A DNA stretch of 58,505 nucleotides from Caballeronia catudaia (GCF_001544755.2 NZ_FCOF02000042.1:1-58505), one strand, 5' to 3'; shown: positions 15,853-25,083, numbered from the stretch's first letter. Made by a program: numbers and translations. Notes: generated by a model not told the origin, from the sequence alone.

Positions 15853-16886
15853 TGAAAGGTCTCGTCATGACGATCCTTCGCGCCTTTTGCCTGATGCTCG
15901 TGATCTCTTGGGGCGCCGTCGGCTCGTCCACCGTCGCGTTAGCACAAGCGGCAAGCCCGACGACGGCTTCGGACGCGGCCGCTGCCGCAGCAGGAACGGC
16001 GGCCGCGACGGCGCTGCAAAGCAAACCCGGGGAATTCGCGAGTGGTGCGACGCGGGCCGCGGCGCAGATTCACGCATTGCTGGGCGATCTCATGCCGACC
16101 GCGATCGCGACAAGCGCGGGGGTGATGACCGAGGCGAACAAATTCGCGTGGGGCTTGGGCATCATCTCGCTCGTCCTCGTCGGGGTGCGTTTCGCGGGAA
16201 CCCATCATCCAGTGTCAGCCTGGGTCAATCTCTTTGAAGAAGTCGCAATCCTGGGCATCTTCGTAGCCCTCTATCTCGGCTATACAACCACGGCTAATGG
16301 CTTCTGGACCTGGTTCGAGCAACTGGCGGGCAATATCAGCGGGGGTGAGAACGGCACCACGGGTGCGGCGATGGCGAAGCTAGCCGGCACCATTTTTGAG
16401 GCGGTGAAAGCCAAGTTTAGTCTGGCTGATTTGCTGGATCTTGGCGGCTCGGCGGCGGACATTATCGTTCTCTTGCTGGCCGCCTTCTTCATGTGCGTGG
16501 CCTCGATCGTGTTTGTGTACTTCTCGGCGGTGGGTCAAATCCAAGCGGCTGTTGGCATCGTGCTCGGACCGATCGCGCTCGCGCTCGGATTCTCGTCTTA
16601 CACGCGAAACTATTTTGTGAAATGGCTGGACTGGATGATCAGTGCCGGCATGTATGTCGTCATCGTGGCGATACTGATCAAACTGGTCGGCAACTCGATC
16701 ACGAACGCTGTGACGGCCGCGACGAACGTCGGCGGGAATACGACGGTGAACGGCGCCTATGTTTTCGATCTCTCGATTTTCGTCCTTCTGCTGTCGTTCG
16801 AGATTCCCAAACTGGCGACGATCTTCGGCGGCGGTGCAACTGCGACCGGCACCGGATCACTCAGGCTTCTCAAGGGAATGCTGTGA
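15849..16886 (+). CDS. virB6: VirB6/TrbL-type polytopic channel protein
   Basis: A 345-residue membrane protein with a signal-like first helix, an Ala-rich periplasmic region and at least five hydrophobic segments (for example IIVLLLAAFFMCVASIVFVY and MYVVIVAILIKLVG). The conserved-type region AVGIVLGPIALALGF fits VirB6/TrbL. It begins in the stop of virB5 and ends in the start of the next gene, both by ATGA-type overlap. Confidence 0.8.
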   Translation: MMKGLVMTILRAFCLMLVISWGAVGSSTVALAQAASPTTASDAAAAAAGTAAATALQSKPGEFASGATRAAAQIHALLGDLMPTAIATSAGVMTEANKFAWGLGIISLVLVGVRFAGTHHPVSAWVNLFEEVAILGIFVALYLGYTTTANGFWTWFEQLAGNISGGENGTTGAAMAKLAGTIFEAVKAKFSLADLLDLGGSAADIIVLLLAAFFMCVASIVFVYFSAVGQIQAAVGIVLGPIALALGFSSYTRNYFVKWLDWMISAGMYVVIVAILIKLVGNSITNAVTAATNVGGNTTVNGAYVFDLSIFVLLLSFEIPKLATIFGGGATATGTGSLRLLKGML

Positions 16887-18256
16887 TGGGCGGGCTGCAT
16901 GAACCGATTCCCGTAGAAGCGCTCTTCACGACGCACCAGAAGCGCATCGAACTGGTACGGCAATGTGCCAACGAGAGTACTGAGTCGGAATTTGGCAGGA
17001 AGTGGGTGTCGGTGCTTCGCCGATGTGCGAACTGGTTCTCCTCGATGCCGCTCACGCCTGAGTTGCATTGCGAGCCGGGCGGTGCGTTTCGAGCGACCAT
17101 CGAATCGACGTTCTACGCGATGCGTCTGGCCGGTGGCCAGAAGTTCGCGGCAGACCTGACTTCGGACAAGCGCAGGAAGCTCGAGCCGCAATATAACTAC
17201 GCTGTGTTCCTTGCCGCAGCGTGTTCGATGCTCGACGAGCCGTTCCGCCACTTTGAGTTCATCCGCCAATCCGACCGCGCGAAATGGAATCCCGCCGCGC
17301 ACGGGGCGTTCGGTGCTTGGATAGGTGCTGCGCAGTACGCCGTTGAGCGGCGCGTGGCGCCCCTGAAAAACGAACGGATGCGCACGGCGATGTTCGCGCA
17401 GACCGTCATCACGCCCGAGCTGCTCGAAGGGCTCGATACCGCAGTGCACTCCGACCTGTTCAACGCGATCAATCCCGAACGGAGTCCGCAGGGATTCGAG
17501 GCACTGGTGCACAAGGTTGTGCGGCAGGCCATGGATGTCTCGGTGAATTTTGAGCAAAAGGCGCAGCGCGCGGTGTTTGCGCCCGTGAAGTTCGATGTGC
17601 CGTCCGCCGTTCATGTCGCACTGGAACTGGAGCCGCAGATCGTCGCGAACGCGCCGCAAAGCGCGGCCGCTGGACCTCAGCCTTCCGCTGCGCCGGGGAC
17701 AGCTGCTACTAATCAAACGGCGCCGAACGAGTCAACTGTTGCATCTTCGCCCGCCCCCGCTGCTGCACCTTCGGGTGGGCCGCAGTTTTCTCAGTCGTTG
17801 CTCGATGCGTTGGAGCGCAGCGACGCACAGGCCGTTGCAGCGGCCTCGACTGAGCCCGCTCCTCAAGCCCCGGTGGGAGCTGACGCGTCGGCCGGTGCTG
17901 CGCCGTCGCGTCCCGCGCCCATCGATCCCACAACCGCAGGTGCGCCCCCGCGCGCCACGTCGGCGAAGACCGGGCTGACAGATGAGGCGTTGAACGAGGT
18001 GTTGGGCCCGGGCTCCGCCATGTTGAAGGAGTTTTTCAAAGCGTTGGCTGGCGACGTGGCCTCCGGGAAAGCGAAGGTGGCGTGGGAAGAGAAGGGACTG
18101 GCGGTGCAAAAGCGCCTGGTGGGTGCGTACGGCATGACCAGCGATACGTTGGTCGAGCAACTCAGGAAACGCAGTCTGCTTGTTCGCGCGCACGGCAGTG
18201 ACGTCTGCATTGTCGAGCGTGCAGGAAGGCTCATCTCGGAGCGGCCGACATCATGA
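16886..18256 (+). CDS. MobH TraI-like protein with degenerate catalytic motifs
   Basis: A 456-residue protein in the place of a MobH relaxase, next to TraD. The N-terminal half (1-230) follows the TraI_2 plan. However, where active relaxases have P-x(n)-HH-x-PGG-x(3)-H, this one reads LHCEPGGAFRA, and where the HD pair is expected it reads SMLDEP. Most metal-binding histidines are therefore missing. A Pro/Ala-rich linker (about 255-370) leads to a C-terminal domain resembling TraI_2_C. It may be a structural or DNA-docking derivative and not an active relaxase. Family assignment is by motif pattern and neighbours. Confidence 0.6.
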   Translation: MGGLHEPIPVEALFTTHQKRIELVRQCANESTESEFGRKWVSVLRRCANWFSSMPLTPELHCEPGGAFRATIESTFYAMRLAGGQKFAADLTSDKRRKLEPQYNYAVFLAAACSMLDEPFRHFEFIRQSDRAKWNPAAHGAFGAWIGAAQYAVERRVAPLKNERMRTAMFAQTVITPELLEGLDTAVHSDLFNAINPERSPQGFEALVHKVVRQAMDVSVNFEQKAQRAVFAPVKFDVPSAVHVALELEPQIVANAPQSAAAGPQPSAAPGTAATNQTAPNESTVASSPAPAAAPSGGPQFSQSLLDALERSDAQAVAAASTEPAPQAPVGADASAGAAPSRPAPIDPTTAGAPPRATSAKTGLTDEALNEVLGPGSAMLKEFFKALAGDVASGKAKVAWEEKGLAVQKRLVGAYGMTSDTLVEQLRKRSLLVRAHGSDVCIVERAGRLISERPTS

Positions 18257-20124
18257 AATACGTCAATCACTTCCGTCCGATCTACGAGTTCCGGCCGTTT
18301 CTCCTCTGGCCGGTCCTCATGGTGGGCATTCCCGCTTCGGGCATGCCGTACGGCTGGGCCTTCGCGCTCGTGGGCGCTGTGCTCTTGGCGATTCGGGGCT
18401 TTCAGGTGTGGAAGGCGCTGAGTTTTCGCATGGCGATTTCCACCAAGTGGCTCAGCAAGATCCACATCGACAAGCTGCTCGCGACCCAAAAGCTCATGAA
18501 GCAGCAAGCGGACTCCATGTACCTCGGCACCGGCTTTGAATGGACGCAGAAGCACACGCAGATTGCACACGAGATCCTCCGCATGCCCGTGACCGACATT
18601 CCATCGTTGCCCAAATGGCTGTCCAAAACAGAGGTTGGCCGGGACGTCGAGACGCGTATCGAGAATCTGTTTCGACCGGGAGACAGCGTCCGCGATCGCA
18701 TGCCGCAGGGTTCGTCGTGGATCCACGGCATGGAGCCGAAGAAGGTACGGGTGCCGTTTCACTACAAGGCGATGGGCGGCCATACGCTGGTTGGCGGCAC
18801 CACGGGCGCGGGCAAGACGCGGACCTATGAAGTCATCTCTACCCAGGTCATCCACAACCCGAGAGACGTGCTCATCATCGTCGACCCGAAGAACGACGAC
18901 GAGTGGAAAAGGCGTGTCGAAAAAGAGTGCGCGCGCGCCGGCCGGAAGTTCCTGTACTTCAATCAGGCGAAGCCCAACGAGTCGATCCGCCTCAATCCGC
19001 TTGAAAACTGGTCGCAACCTTCCGAAATCCCCTCGCGAATCGCGCAGTTGATGGACGAGGGACCCTTTCGGGATTTCGCGTTCCTGTTCATCGACCGCGC
19101 GGTGAAGGGCGAACTGTACGTCGGCGACAAGCCAAACCTGCGTTCGATCCTGAAGTATGCGCAGTCGGGCATCGGTAATCTGCTGGAGCGCTGCCTGCGA
19201 CGCTTCTTCGTTGAGAACGGCCTGCCGAACTGGGAAGAGTTGACCGTCGCAGCCACGGTCAAGGACGCCCAGCGGCGCAACGACGTGTCCCTCACGGACG
19301 GGATGGCGAAGCTTTACCTGGACAAGTTCGCCGCGTACGACAGGGGCCATGAGACGCTCGACGGTCTGATCGCCACGCACACGCACGATCGCGAGCATTA
19401 CATGCGGATCATCGCGTCGGCGCTGCCGCTGCTGCAGATGTTGGCCACCGGTGAGACCGGTCTGATGCTGGCTCCAAAGGCCGATGACTTTGAGGACGAG
19501 CGCGAGATCTGGGACATCGACAAGATCATCAAGCAGAAGGCCGTGCTGTACATGGGGCTTGATTCGCTGTCGAACAACATCGTGCAGAAGGCGATCGCCT
19601 CGATGGCGCTGTCCGATGTCGCGGCCGTGTGCGGCGCGATCTACAACTTCTACGCGGAAAAGCCCGATGTCGTTCTGATCATCGACGAAATTGCAGAAGC
19701 GATCAACGAACAGGTGATTCAGATCCTCAACAAGGGGCGCGGGGCTGGGTTCAAGGCGTTCGTCGCCTTCCAGGCGCGGGCCGACCTCGAAGCGAAACTT
19801 GGAAACGCAGCGAAAATGCTGCAGGTATTAGGAAATTTGAACAATCAGGTGTGCTTAAGATTAGAAGATAGCGACACGGCCAAATGGTTCTCGGACAAGG
19901 TCGGCGAGACGGCGATCCGGGTAGTCAACATCTCGAACAGCACCAACACGACGACCGAGGCCCATGCGCTCGAATTCAGCGGCTCGCAGTCGCGCTCGAT
20001 CCAACTCGAAAAGGTGCCGCTCATTCCTGTGAAGCTGCTTCACAGTCTACCGAATCTGCAGTACTTCATGCGCATCTCAGGCGGCGCCGTGTATCAGGGT
20101 CGTATTCCCATCATCGAAGGCTAA
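18253..20124 (+). CDS. traD: TraD/VirD4-type coupling protein
   Basis: A 623-residue coupling ATPase. Two N-terminal hydrophobic segments (about 14-50) anchor it in the membrane. Walker A GGTTGAGKT is near 182 and Walker B VVLIIDEIAEA near 475, followed by FQARADLEAKLGNAAKM in the motif-3 area. It would bring the relaxosome to the channel. It overlaps the TraI-like gene by four bases (ATGA), the order seen in MobH-type elements. Confidence 0.85.
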   Translation: MKYVNHFRPIYEFRPFLLWPVLMVGIPASGMPYGWAFALVGAVLLAIRGFQVWKALSFRMAISTKWLSKIHIDKLLATQKLMKQQADSMYLGTGFEWTQKHTQIAHEILRMPVTDIPSLPKWLSKTEVGRDVETRIENLFRPGDSVRDRMPQGSSWIHGMEPKKVRVPFHYKAMGGHTLVGGTTGAGKTRTYEVISTQVIHNPRDVLIIVDPKNDDEWKRRVEKECARAGRKFLYFNQAKPNESIRLNPLENWSQPSEIPSRIAQLMDEGPFRDFAFLFIDRAVKGELYVGDKPNLRSILKYAQSGIGNLLERCLRRFFVENGLPNWEELTVAATVKDAQRRNDVSLTDGMAKLYLDKFAAYDRGHETLDGLIATHTHDREHYMRIIASALPLLQMLATGETGLMLAPKADDFEDEREIWDIDKIIKQKAVLYMGLDSLSNNIVQKAIASMALSDVAAVCGAIYNFYAEKPDVVLIIDEIAEAINEQVIQILNKGRGAGFKAFVAFQARADLEAKLGNAAKMLQVLGNLNNQVCLRLEDSDTAKWFSDKVGETAIRVVNISNSTNTTTEAHALEFSGSQSRSIQLEKVPLIPVKLLHSLPNLQYFMRISGGAVYQGRIPIIEG

Positions 20125-20135
20125 CACTCAAGACT

Positions 20136-20654
20136 ATGTCCGCTGCATACAAAAACATCATTCGCGATCACAAGCTGTCGCACAGGTTGATTCCGGTTTT
20201 CAACGTCGCACCGGAACTCGAGCTTGCCTGTTCGCGTGTGGCCGACTTCATCGGCGAGCGGTTTATGGGAGACAAGCGGCCGCTGGCTGCGGAGATGATC
20301 GAATCGGCGCTCGACGGCTTCAGGCGCGCGAAACGCGTGGGTCACCCCCACGTCGCTTTCATGCAGGGGTTGTTCGAGCCGGCCAAGCTGCTCTATGCAC
20401 GCCGCTACGTCGCGCGGCGTGGCGAAAAGGTCGCTGTCTGGTGCCCCATGATCGAAGCGATCCCGGCTTTCGAGGAGCGCCACGCCAATCACGAATTCGA
20501 GATGGTCGACGAACGCTGCCCGGAGCACATTACTGAGCGCACTGCCGCTTTTCAGTTGGCCTCCCGTGTGTTGCAAGGCGAGGCCTTCCGCCGCTACTTT
20601 GAGGAATACGATGTCGCTCACCGTTACGATCATAGCGAAGCTGTCGGGAGCTGA
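20136..20654 (+). CDS. Unknown protein of the conjugation operon (172 aa)
   Basis: A 172-residue soluble protein with mixed helices and several His/Cys residues (AVWCPMIEAIP, DERCPEHITERT). The ATG at 20136 is the first sensible start after traD. Its 3' end overlaps the next gene by 44 bases. I recognise no family; the location implies a role in transfer. Confidence 0.6.
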   Translation: MSAAYKNIIRDHKLSHRLIPVFNVAPELELACSRVADFIGERFMGDKRPLAAEMIESALDGFRRAKRVGHPHVAFMQGLFEPAKLLYARRYVARRGEKVAVWCPMIEAIPAFEERHANHEFEMVDERCPEHITERTAAFQLASRVLQGEAFRRYFEEYDVAHRYDHSEAVGS

Positions 20655-20865
20655 TCCCCACACGGCGCAACGCGCATGCGACATCGCCGGCGCATTCGAT
20701 GGCGAGGTCAATGCGCCGATCCCCGAGGAATTCACATACGGTGCGGGCGCACGGTGCTACGCGTTCGCGACCATCGCGCAGACGCGGCCCGCGCTCTTTT
20801 GGGGCGGCCTTGTCGCAATCGTTGCGGTTCCGGTGCTCATGCTCGTGAAGGTGCTGCATGGCTAG
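20611..20865 (+). CDS. Small C-tail-anchored membrane protein (84 aa)
   Basis: An 84-residue protein starting inside the previous gene, with GAGG six bases upstream of the ATG. It ends in one hydrophobic helix (FWGGLVAIVAVPVLMLV). It overlaps the DUF4400-type gene by eight bases, so it is part of a tightly coupled trio. The family is unknown. Confidence 0.6.
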   Translation: MSLTVTIIAKLSGADPHTAQRACDIAGAFDGEVNAPIPEEFTYGAGARCYAFATIAQTRPALFWGGLVAIVAVPVLMLVKVLHG

Positions 20866-21472
20866 CCGCTTCGGGTCGCACCTGAAAGTATGGTTCCTGC
20901 TGGTGCCGGTGCTCTCGATCGCCGTGATGCCCGCGATTCCTGAGCGAAGCCTGTTCGAGGTGCCGGAAGCCGAAACGAGTTCCTTGATCTCGTCGGTCGG
21001 GCAGGAGCGGGCTGATGAAGCCGTGCGCCATGCCAACGAGACATTCCGCCATGCGTTTGTCGACAGCGGCCTGTTGCATCGCACGCTCAACGCGTCCGGT
21101 AACGTGGGCGGCATTAACGACGGCGGATTTTCGACGTTCGCCCACACGTGGACGGAGAACTTCTGGCTGCTCGTGTACCGGATGCTGTTCCGCGCGATGG
21201 TCATGAAGATGTGGATCGTGGGTACGCTGCTATTCTCGCTCGGCATGTTCATCGACGGCACGGCGCGTCGCAAGATCAAGGCGTCAGCGGCCGGCTTCGT
21301 CAGTCCTTTGTCGTTCCATCTCGCGGGACACGGGCTGTTGCTCGTGAGCGGAACGCTGTTCGGCGTGCTCGTTGTGCCCTTGCCGGTACTTGCGGGCTAT
21401 TGGGTCGTCGTGGCCGCGCTGCTAGGCGTGTTGCTCTGGAAGGCGGCAGAGTCGTTCCAGTCGTCACGGTGA
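20858..21472 (+). CDS. DUF4400-type conjugation membrane protein
   Basis: A 204-residue protein with an N-terminal membrane helix (VWFLLVPVLSIAVMPAI), a periplasmic stretch, a central hydrophobic region (MWIVGTLLFSLGMFIDG) and two C-terminal helices. The RRKIKASAAGFVSPLSFH signature after the second helix fits the DUF4400 family found next to TraD in SXT/R391- and MobH-type elements. It is the last gene of the conjugation operon. Confidence 0.65.
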   Translation: MASRFGSHLKVWFLLVPVLSIAVMPAIPERSLFEVPEAETSSLISSVGQERADEAVRHANETFRHAFVDSGLLHRTLNASGNVGGINDGGFSTFAHTWTENFWLLVYRMLFRAMVMKMWIVGTLLFSLGMFIDGTARRKIKASAAGFVSPLSFHLAGHGLLLVSGTLFGVLVVPLPVLAGYWVVVAALLGVLLWKAAESFQSSR

Positions 21473-21486
21473 AAGCAGATCGTAAG

Positions 21487-21591
21487 TTATCGGCTGAAAA
21501 GCTCGCAAAAAACTGCGTCTTTGTCCGGTGAGAGGGCTACCCAGGTAGCTCTCTTTTTTTCGCCCTCCCACCACGCATCAATCTCGTCCTG
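21487..21591 (-). pseudogene. Fragment related to the RATWVALS protein
   Basis: A 34-codon open stretch with no start codon, ending at TAA, reads DAWWEGEKKRATWVALSPDK and then about a dozen more residues. It matches the 10556-10762 protein in its core and is opposite to the conjugation operon. It is probably a gene remnant. The remaining 21592-21775 holds no gene. Confidence 0.4.
21530..21560 (+). terminator. Terminator of the conjugation operon
   Basis: GAGAG..CTAC pairs with GTAG..CTCTC around CCAG, followed by seven T. The core GCTACCCAGGTAGCTCTC (21536-21553) also occurs at 10665-10682 upstream of the operon, there without a T run. Confidence 0.65.
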
Positions 21592-21775
21592 TCAACTGTT
21601 ACAAGGTGACAGTTCCGACTCGTGGCTCGGCCCACGAAAGCCGCTTCAAATAACACCTGTTTTGACCGTCCGGGCCCGCCTGTCCTCGCAACAATTGTCA
21701 CTATGGGCAGCGCGATTCGCTTGCCTATTTCCAAATGACGAACTCGGACCCGAAGGGTCTGGACAGGAGAGGCAG

Positions 21776-22612
21776 ATGAGCACGGTGGTCGAAACCGAAA
21801 AGGACAATCAGGTCGCGCTGGCCGCGCTGGAACAAGGCACGACCGAAGCGCCGCTCAGGACGGACGGGGCCGACGACGGCGAGTTGGAGCGCGAACTCAC
21901 CCAGATGGAGGTGGATGCGGACCGTCTGCAGAAGGAAGGTGTGATCTCCACCGACGACGCGAACATGAAGCGCGCCGAGGTAGCGAAGACTCGCAAGCTG
22001 TTCCGTGACCTGCCGGCCGCCGAGCGTATCGCGATCATCAAGCGCCGTCGCGAGATCGGCCGTCAGTTGCTGGATCGCCAGTTGCCGGGCGCGGCGGTCG
22101 TCACCGCGCGTGTGCGCCTGAACCATACGCGGCTCAAGCCGCTGTTCGAGCAATGGTGGCCGTACATCAACCGCATGAGCATCAACATGCAGCGTTTCGG
22201 CCGCTCGACCTTCGGCGAGAGCGACAAAGAAGTCGTCAATAGCGCGCTGGAAAAGCTCCTGGCAGGCATCGAGGGCTATGTCGATGAGCAGCTTCGAGTG
22301 GCCGAAGGATTCCGCCAGCAGAAAGAGACTGAGCTTCGTGCCAACAAGGAATTCGTGTTCGAGCCGACGATCCCGATGCCGGCAATGGATATCGAGGTCG
22401 AGGCTTACTCGCGTTTCTCGATGCGCGTGCTGAGCGCAATCATGAAATTCGACCGGGCGATGGATCACTTCGACTTCATGGTGTGGAACGGCATTCGTGA
22501 CCAATCGGACGTCGATGATGAAGCGGTCAACTTCCTCAAGCGCTTCAATCCGCTGGGCATTCGCGGGTACATGACGCACCTGAAGCTGATGACGACGGTA
22601 CGCGCCAGCTAA
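21776..22612 (+). CDS. Unknown plasmid/ICE protein (278 aa)
   Basis: A 278-residue soluble, helical and charged protein. The start at 21776 has AGGAGAGG upstream. Residues 40-110 are strongly basic and coiled-coil-like (AERIAIIKRRREIGRQLL). The C-terminal part (MRVLSAIMKFDRAMDHF and onward) is faintly like the protein at 27095-27694. A link to the DUF1845/AcaB-like family of conjugative elements is possible but weak. It lies 20 bases before a helicase gene, so the two are probably cotranscribed. Confidence 0.55.
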   Translation: MSTVVETEKDNQVALAALEQGTTEAPLRTDGADDGELERELTQMEVDADRLQKEGVISTDDANMKRAEVAKTRKLFRDLPAAERIAIIKRRREIGRQLLDRQLPGAAVVTARVRLNHTRLKPLFEQWWPYINRMSINMQRFGRSTFGESDKEVVNSALEKLLAGIEGYVDEQLRVAEGFRQQKETELRANKEFVFEPTIPMPAMDIEVEAYSRFSMRVLSAIMKFDRAMDHFDFMVWNGIRDQSDVDDEAVNFLKRFNPLGIRGYMTHLKLMTTVRAS

Positions 22613-22632
22613 AGGACACGAAAGGAGGCAGG

Positions 22633-24354
22633 ATGCTGGACGAACTCAATCCCCAGCAACGGGAAGTCGCCCAGTTGCGTCAGCATTGCGTGGCGATCGC
22701 CTGCCCGGGCGCGGGCAAGACCAAGACGATCGCCACCAAAGCAGCCTTGCTGCTGCAGGACAGCGCCGCGATGGTCGGCGCGGTGACCTTCTCCAAGAAC
22801 GCCGCCATCGAACTGCGCGAGCGTATTCTCACGGCGGCCGGCGATGCCGTGAAGACGCGGCTGATCGCGGGCACCTTCCATTCCCTTGCGTTCAAGCAGC
22901 TTAAGCGTCCCGGCGCGCGGCCCCTCGATATCGCGTCCGACGGCGATCGGCTTGGTCTTCTCATCCGTGTGATGCAGGAGTTGGGCCGCGAGGGGAAGGC
23001 CGAAGACGTCATCCCAACCATCGAGAAGATCAAGACGAACTTCGGCCGGTGCGACCCCAACACTGGCGACGGCGAGCTGTACCACGCCTATCAGGACGCG
23101 CTCGCGCGCAACGGCAAGATCGACTTCCAGGACATGTTGCGCCTGGCCGTGGAAGGGATGGAAAACGGCACGATCCTGCCGTACCCGTTCACCTATCTGC
23201 TCGTCGACGAGTTTCAGGACACGGATCCATTGCAATACCGCTGGATCGAACTTCATGCGAAGGCAGGGTCGATCGTCACCGTCGTGGGCGACGATGATCA
23301 GAGTATCTACGCGTTTCGGGAAGCGCTCGGCTATCTCGGGATGGAGTCGTTCATCAAGGCGTTTGCCGCGAAGCCGGTCGTGCTCGGCAGCAACTATCGG
23401 TGCCGTTCAGAGATTCTGGCGGCGGCGGATCTGGTCATTCGTAACAACGTCGATCGGATCGCAAAGACGCTGCGTGCGGAGAAAGGTCCGGGCGGCAGCG
23501 TGCTGAGTTCGCGTCATCCTGACGAATACGAGGAGGCAGTCGCCGCCGTCGAGGTGCTCGGTCCGTTGCTCGCCAAGGGCCAGTCCTGCGCGATTCTTGC
23601 CCGCACAAACCGCATCCTCGACCCGCTGGAAGCCGTGTGCCGCTCGCACGGCATCAAGTACTACCGGGCCTCTGGCGCTTCGGTGCTCAGCCGCCCGGAA
23701 GGCGCGCTCATGTGCAATCTGCTCGAAATCGTCGAGCGCGTGAAGGATACAGGTCTCGACGCGGTGCTCGCTCACCTGGGCTTGACCGCGCAGCAGCTTC
23801 GGGCGCTACACGCAGACATGGGGGCGGAGCTCACCCAGAAGGGGCGTGCCGAGTTGGTTGCCCTCGGTCTGCCTGAGGAGGTCGCCACGAACTACCGCGA
23901 ATTCATGAAGCGGCTCGCTGAGTGGCAAAGTCTGTGCGAGCGCAAGTTTCATTCGTTGACGCTTTCGGGCGTCGCTGAATGGATGATGAAGTATGCGAAG
24001 AGGGAGGCGGCGATTCGCGCAATTCAGGCCACCGATGACGTGCTGTCTCGTCTTTCCGGTACATTCGCCGAACGCCTTCTTTTACTACGGCAGACCAATA
24101 ACGAGCCGACGCCCGGTGCGCTCATCCTCACGACAATGCATAGCTCAAAGGGGCTGGAATGGGATCACGTGTGGATCGCACGCTCCGAAGAGACTGTGGT
24201 GCCTGATCCGAAATCGACGGAGCCGGAAGAGCGGCGCTTGTTCTACGTGGCGATGACGCGTGCGCGCGAGTCGTTAATGATCTCCGGCACGAGCAAGAAT
24301 TTCGAGTCGAAATTCGTCGGCGAAGCGAAAATCGCGGTCGCTCAGGCCGCTTAA
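22633..24354 (+). CDS. UvrD/Rep-type superfamily 1A DNA helicase
   Basis: A 573-residue 3'-5' helicase. Visible motifs are Walker A CPGAGKTK (about 25), AVTFSKNAA (Ia), LLVDEFQDTDP (II), GDDDQSIYAFR (III), SNYRCRS (IV), LTTMHSSKGLEWDHVW (V) and LFYVAMTRARE (VI). All are intact. It is shorter than chromosomal UvrD (about 720), lacking part of the C-terminal arm. It begins 20 bases after the preceding gene with AAAGGAGG. Likely role: replication or transfer-linked DNA unwinding on the element. Confidence 0.85.
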   Translation: MLDELNPQQREVAQLRQHCVAIACPGAGKTKTIATKAALLLQDSAAMVGAVTFSKNAAIELRERILTAAGDAVKTRLIAGTFHSLAFKQLKRPGARPLDIASDGDRLGLLIRVMQELGREGKAEDVIPTIEKIKTNFGRCDPNTGDGELYHAYQDALARNGKIDFQDMLRLAVEGMENGTILPYPFTYLLVDEFQDTDPLQYRWIELHAKAGSIVTVVGDDDQSIYAFREALGYLGMESFIKAFAAKPVVLGSNYRCRSEILAAADLVIRNNVDRIAKTLRAEKGPGGSVLSSRHPDEYEEAVAAVEVLGPLLAKGQSCAILARTNRILDPLEAVCRSHGIKYYRASGASVLSRPEGALMCNLLEIVERVKDTGLDAVLAHLGLTAQQLRALHADMGAELTQKGRAELVALGLPEEVATNYREFMKRLAEWQSLCERKFHSLTLSGVAEWMMKYAKREAAIRAIQATDDVLSRLSGTFAERLLLLRQTNNEPTPGALILTTMHSSKGLEWDHVWIARSEETVVPDPKSTEPEERRLFYVAMTRARESLMISGTSKNFESKFVGEAKIAVAQAA

Positions 24355-24399
24355 CCTGTTAGGCCACGTCCAAACAGCAGCAGACACGTCGCGGCGCGT

Positions 24400-24657
24400 T
24401 CATTCAGACACGCCGTTAAGCTGCTCAACGTCCGTCTCGATCCGAGCTCGCGCCTCTGAGATGGCGCTGTCGAGGTCGCCCGACGCAAGGGGAAAGACAA
24501 TCCCGTTTCCCTTGAAGGAACCCTGGTGATGCACCCAGGGCTCATAGGCGAACGCGCCGAACGATAACTGCGTCACATTGAGCGTGACTTTGTAGGTGCG
24601 TTGCAGGCCTTGGCTGCGCCTGTGACTAAATTCGAGCACGTGAGGTTGGTACATCAT
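24400..24657 (-). CDS. Hypothetical protein (85 aa)
   Basis: An 85-residue soluble protein starting MMYQPHVLEFSHRRSQGLQR, with GAGG upstream, ending near the convergent helicase gene. It has beta-type sequence in the centre (YKVTLNVTQLSFGAFAYEPW) and an acidic helix at the end. No family is recognised. Confidence 0.55.
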   Translation of the reverse strand: MMYQPHVLEFSHRRSQGLQRTYKVTLNVTQLSFGAFAYEPWVHHQGSFKGNGIVFPLASGDLDSAISEARARIETDVEQLNGVSE

Positions 24658-24742
24658 CAGCCTCGTCGGGTGGAACGGTCACGGGGAGCGCCGTGCGTGG
24701 AGCGATTCGGCGCTCCCTTGAAGAAAAGCTCAAGCAAAGAGC

Positions 24743-24922
24743 TTACGGCTGGTTCTTCTTCACTTGTTCCTTGGCGTCGCCATACTGCTTGCGCGCTTCG
24801 CCTGCACCTTGTTGCACCTGGCCTTTGACCTGTTGCGTGGTGTCGCCGGTCATCTTGCCAACGCCTTCGTTGACCTTACCCTTCGCTTTTTCGAGCGTGC
24901 CCTTCACCTGGTCCTTGTTCAT
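24743..24922 (-). CDS. CsbD-family stress protein (59 aa)
   Basis: A 59-residue protein, MNKDQVKGTLEKAKGKVNEG followed by VGKMTGD and a Gln/Lys-rich helical tail. This is the CsbD family pattern of small stress-induced proteins. The ATG at 24922 has GGAGG eight bases upstream. It is a stand-alone gene; a hairpin with a 9 bp GC stem lies just downstream (about 24685-24719). The molecular role of CsbD proteins is unknown. Confidence 0.85.
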   Translation of the reverse strand: MNKDQVKGTLEKAKGKVNEGVGKMTGDTTQQVKGQVQQGAGEARKQYGDAKEQVKKNQP

Positions 24923-24993
24923 GGTCAGCCTCCGTCGTGTCCGTGGAGAATTCCACGCTTAGATTTGAGCAAACTCTGGACCCGTCTTGATTC

Positions 24994-25025
24994 CCAAAAA
25001 ACAAAACGCCCGCGCGGTGGCGGGC
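24994..25025 (-). terminator. Intrinsic terminator on the minus strand
   Basis: GCCCGC and GCGGGC pair across a six-base loop, followed on the minus strand by GTTTTGTTTTTT. It would stop leftward transcription coming from 25.1 kb. Confidence 0.7.
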
Positions 25026-25083
25026 TAAATCCATATCAGTGGAGACACGGAGGAGATCGGTTAAGTATAAACCCTAATCAAAA

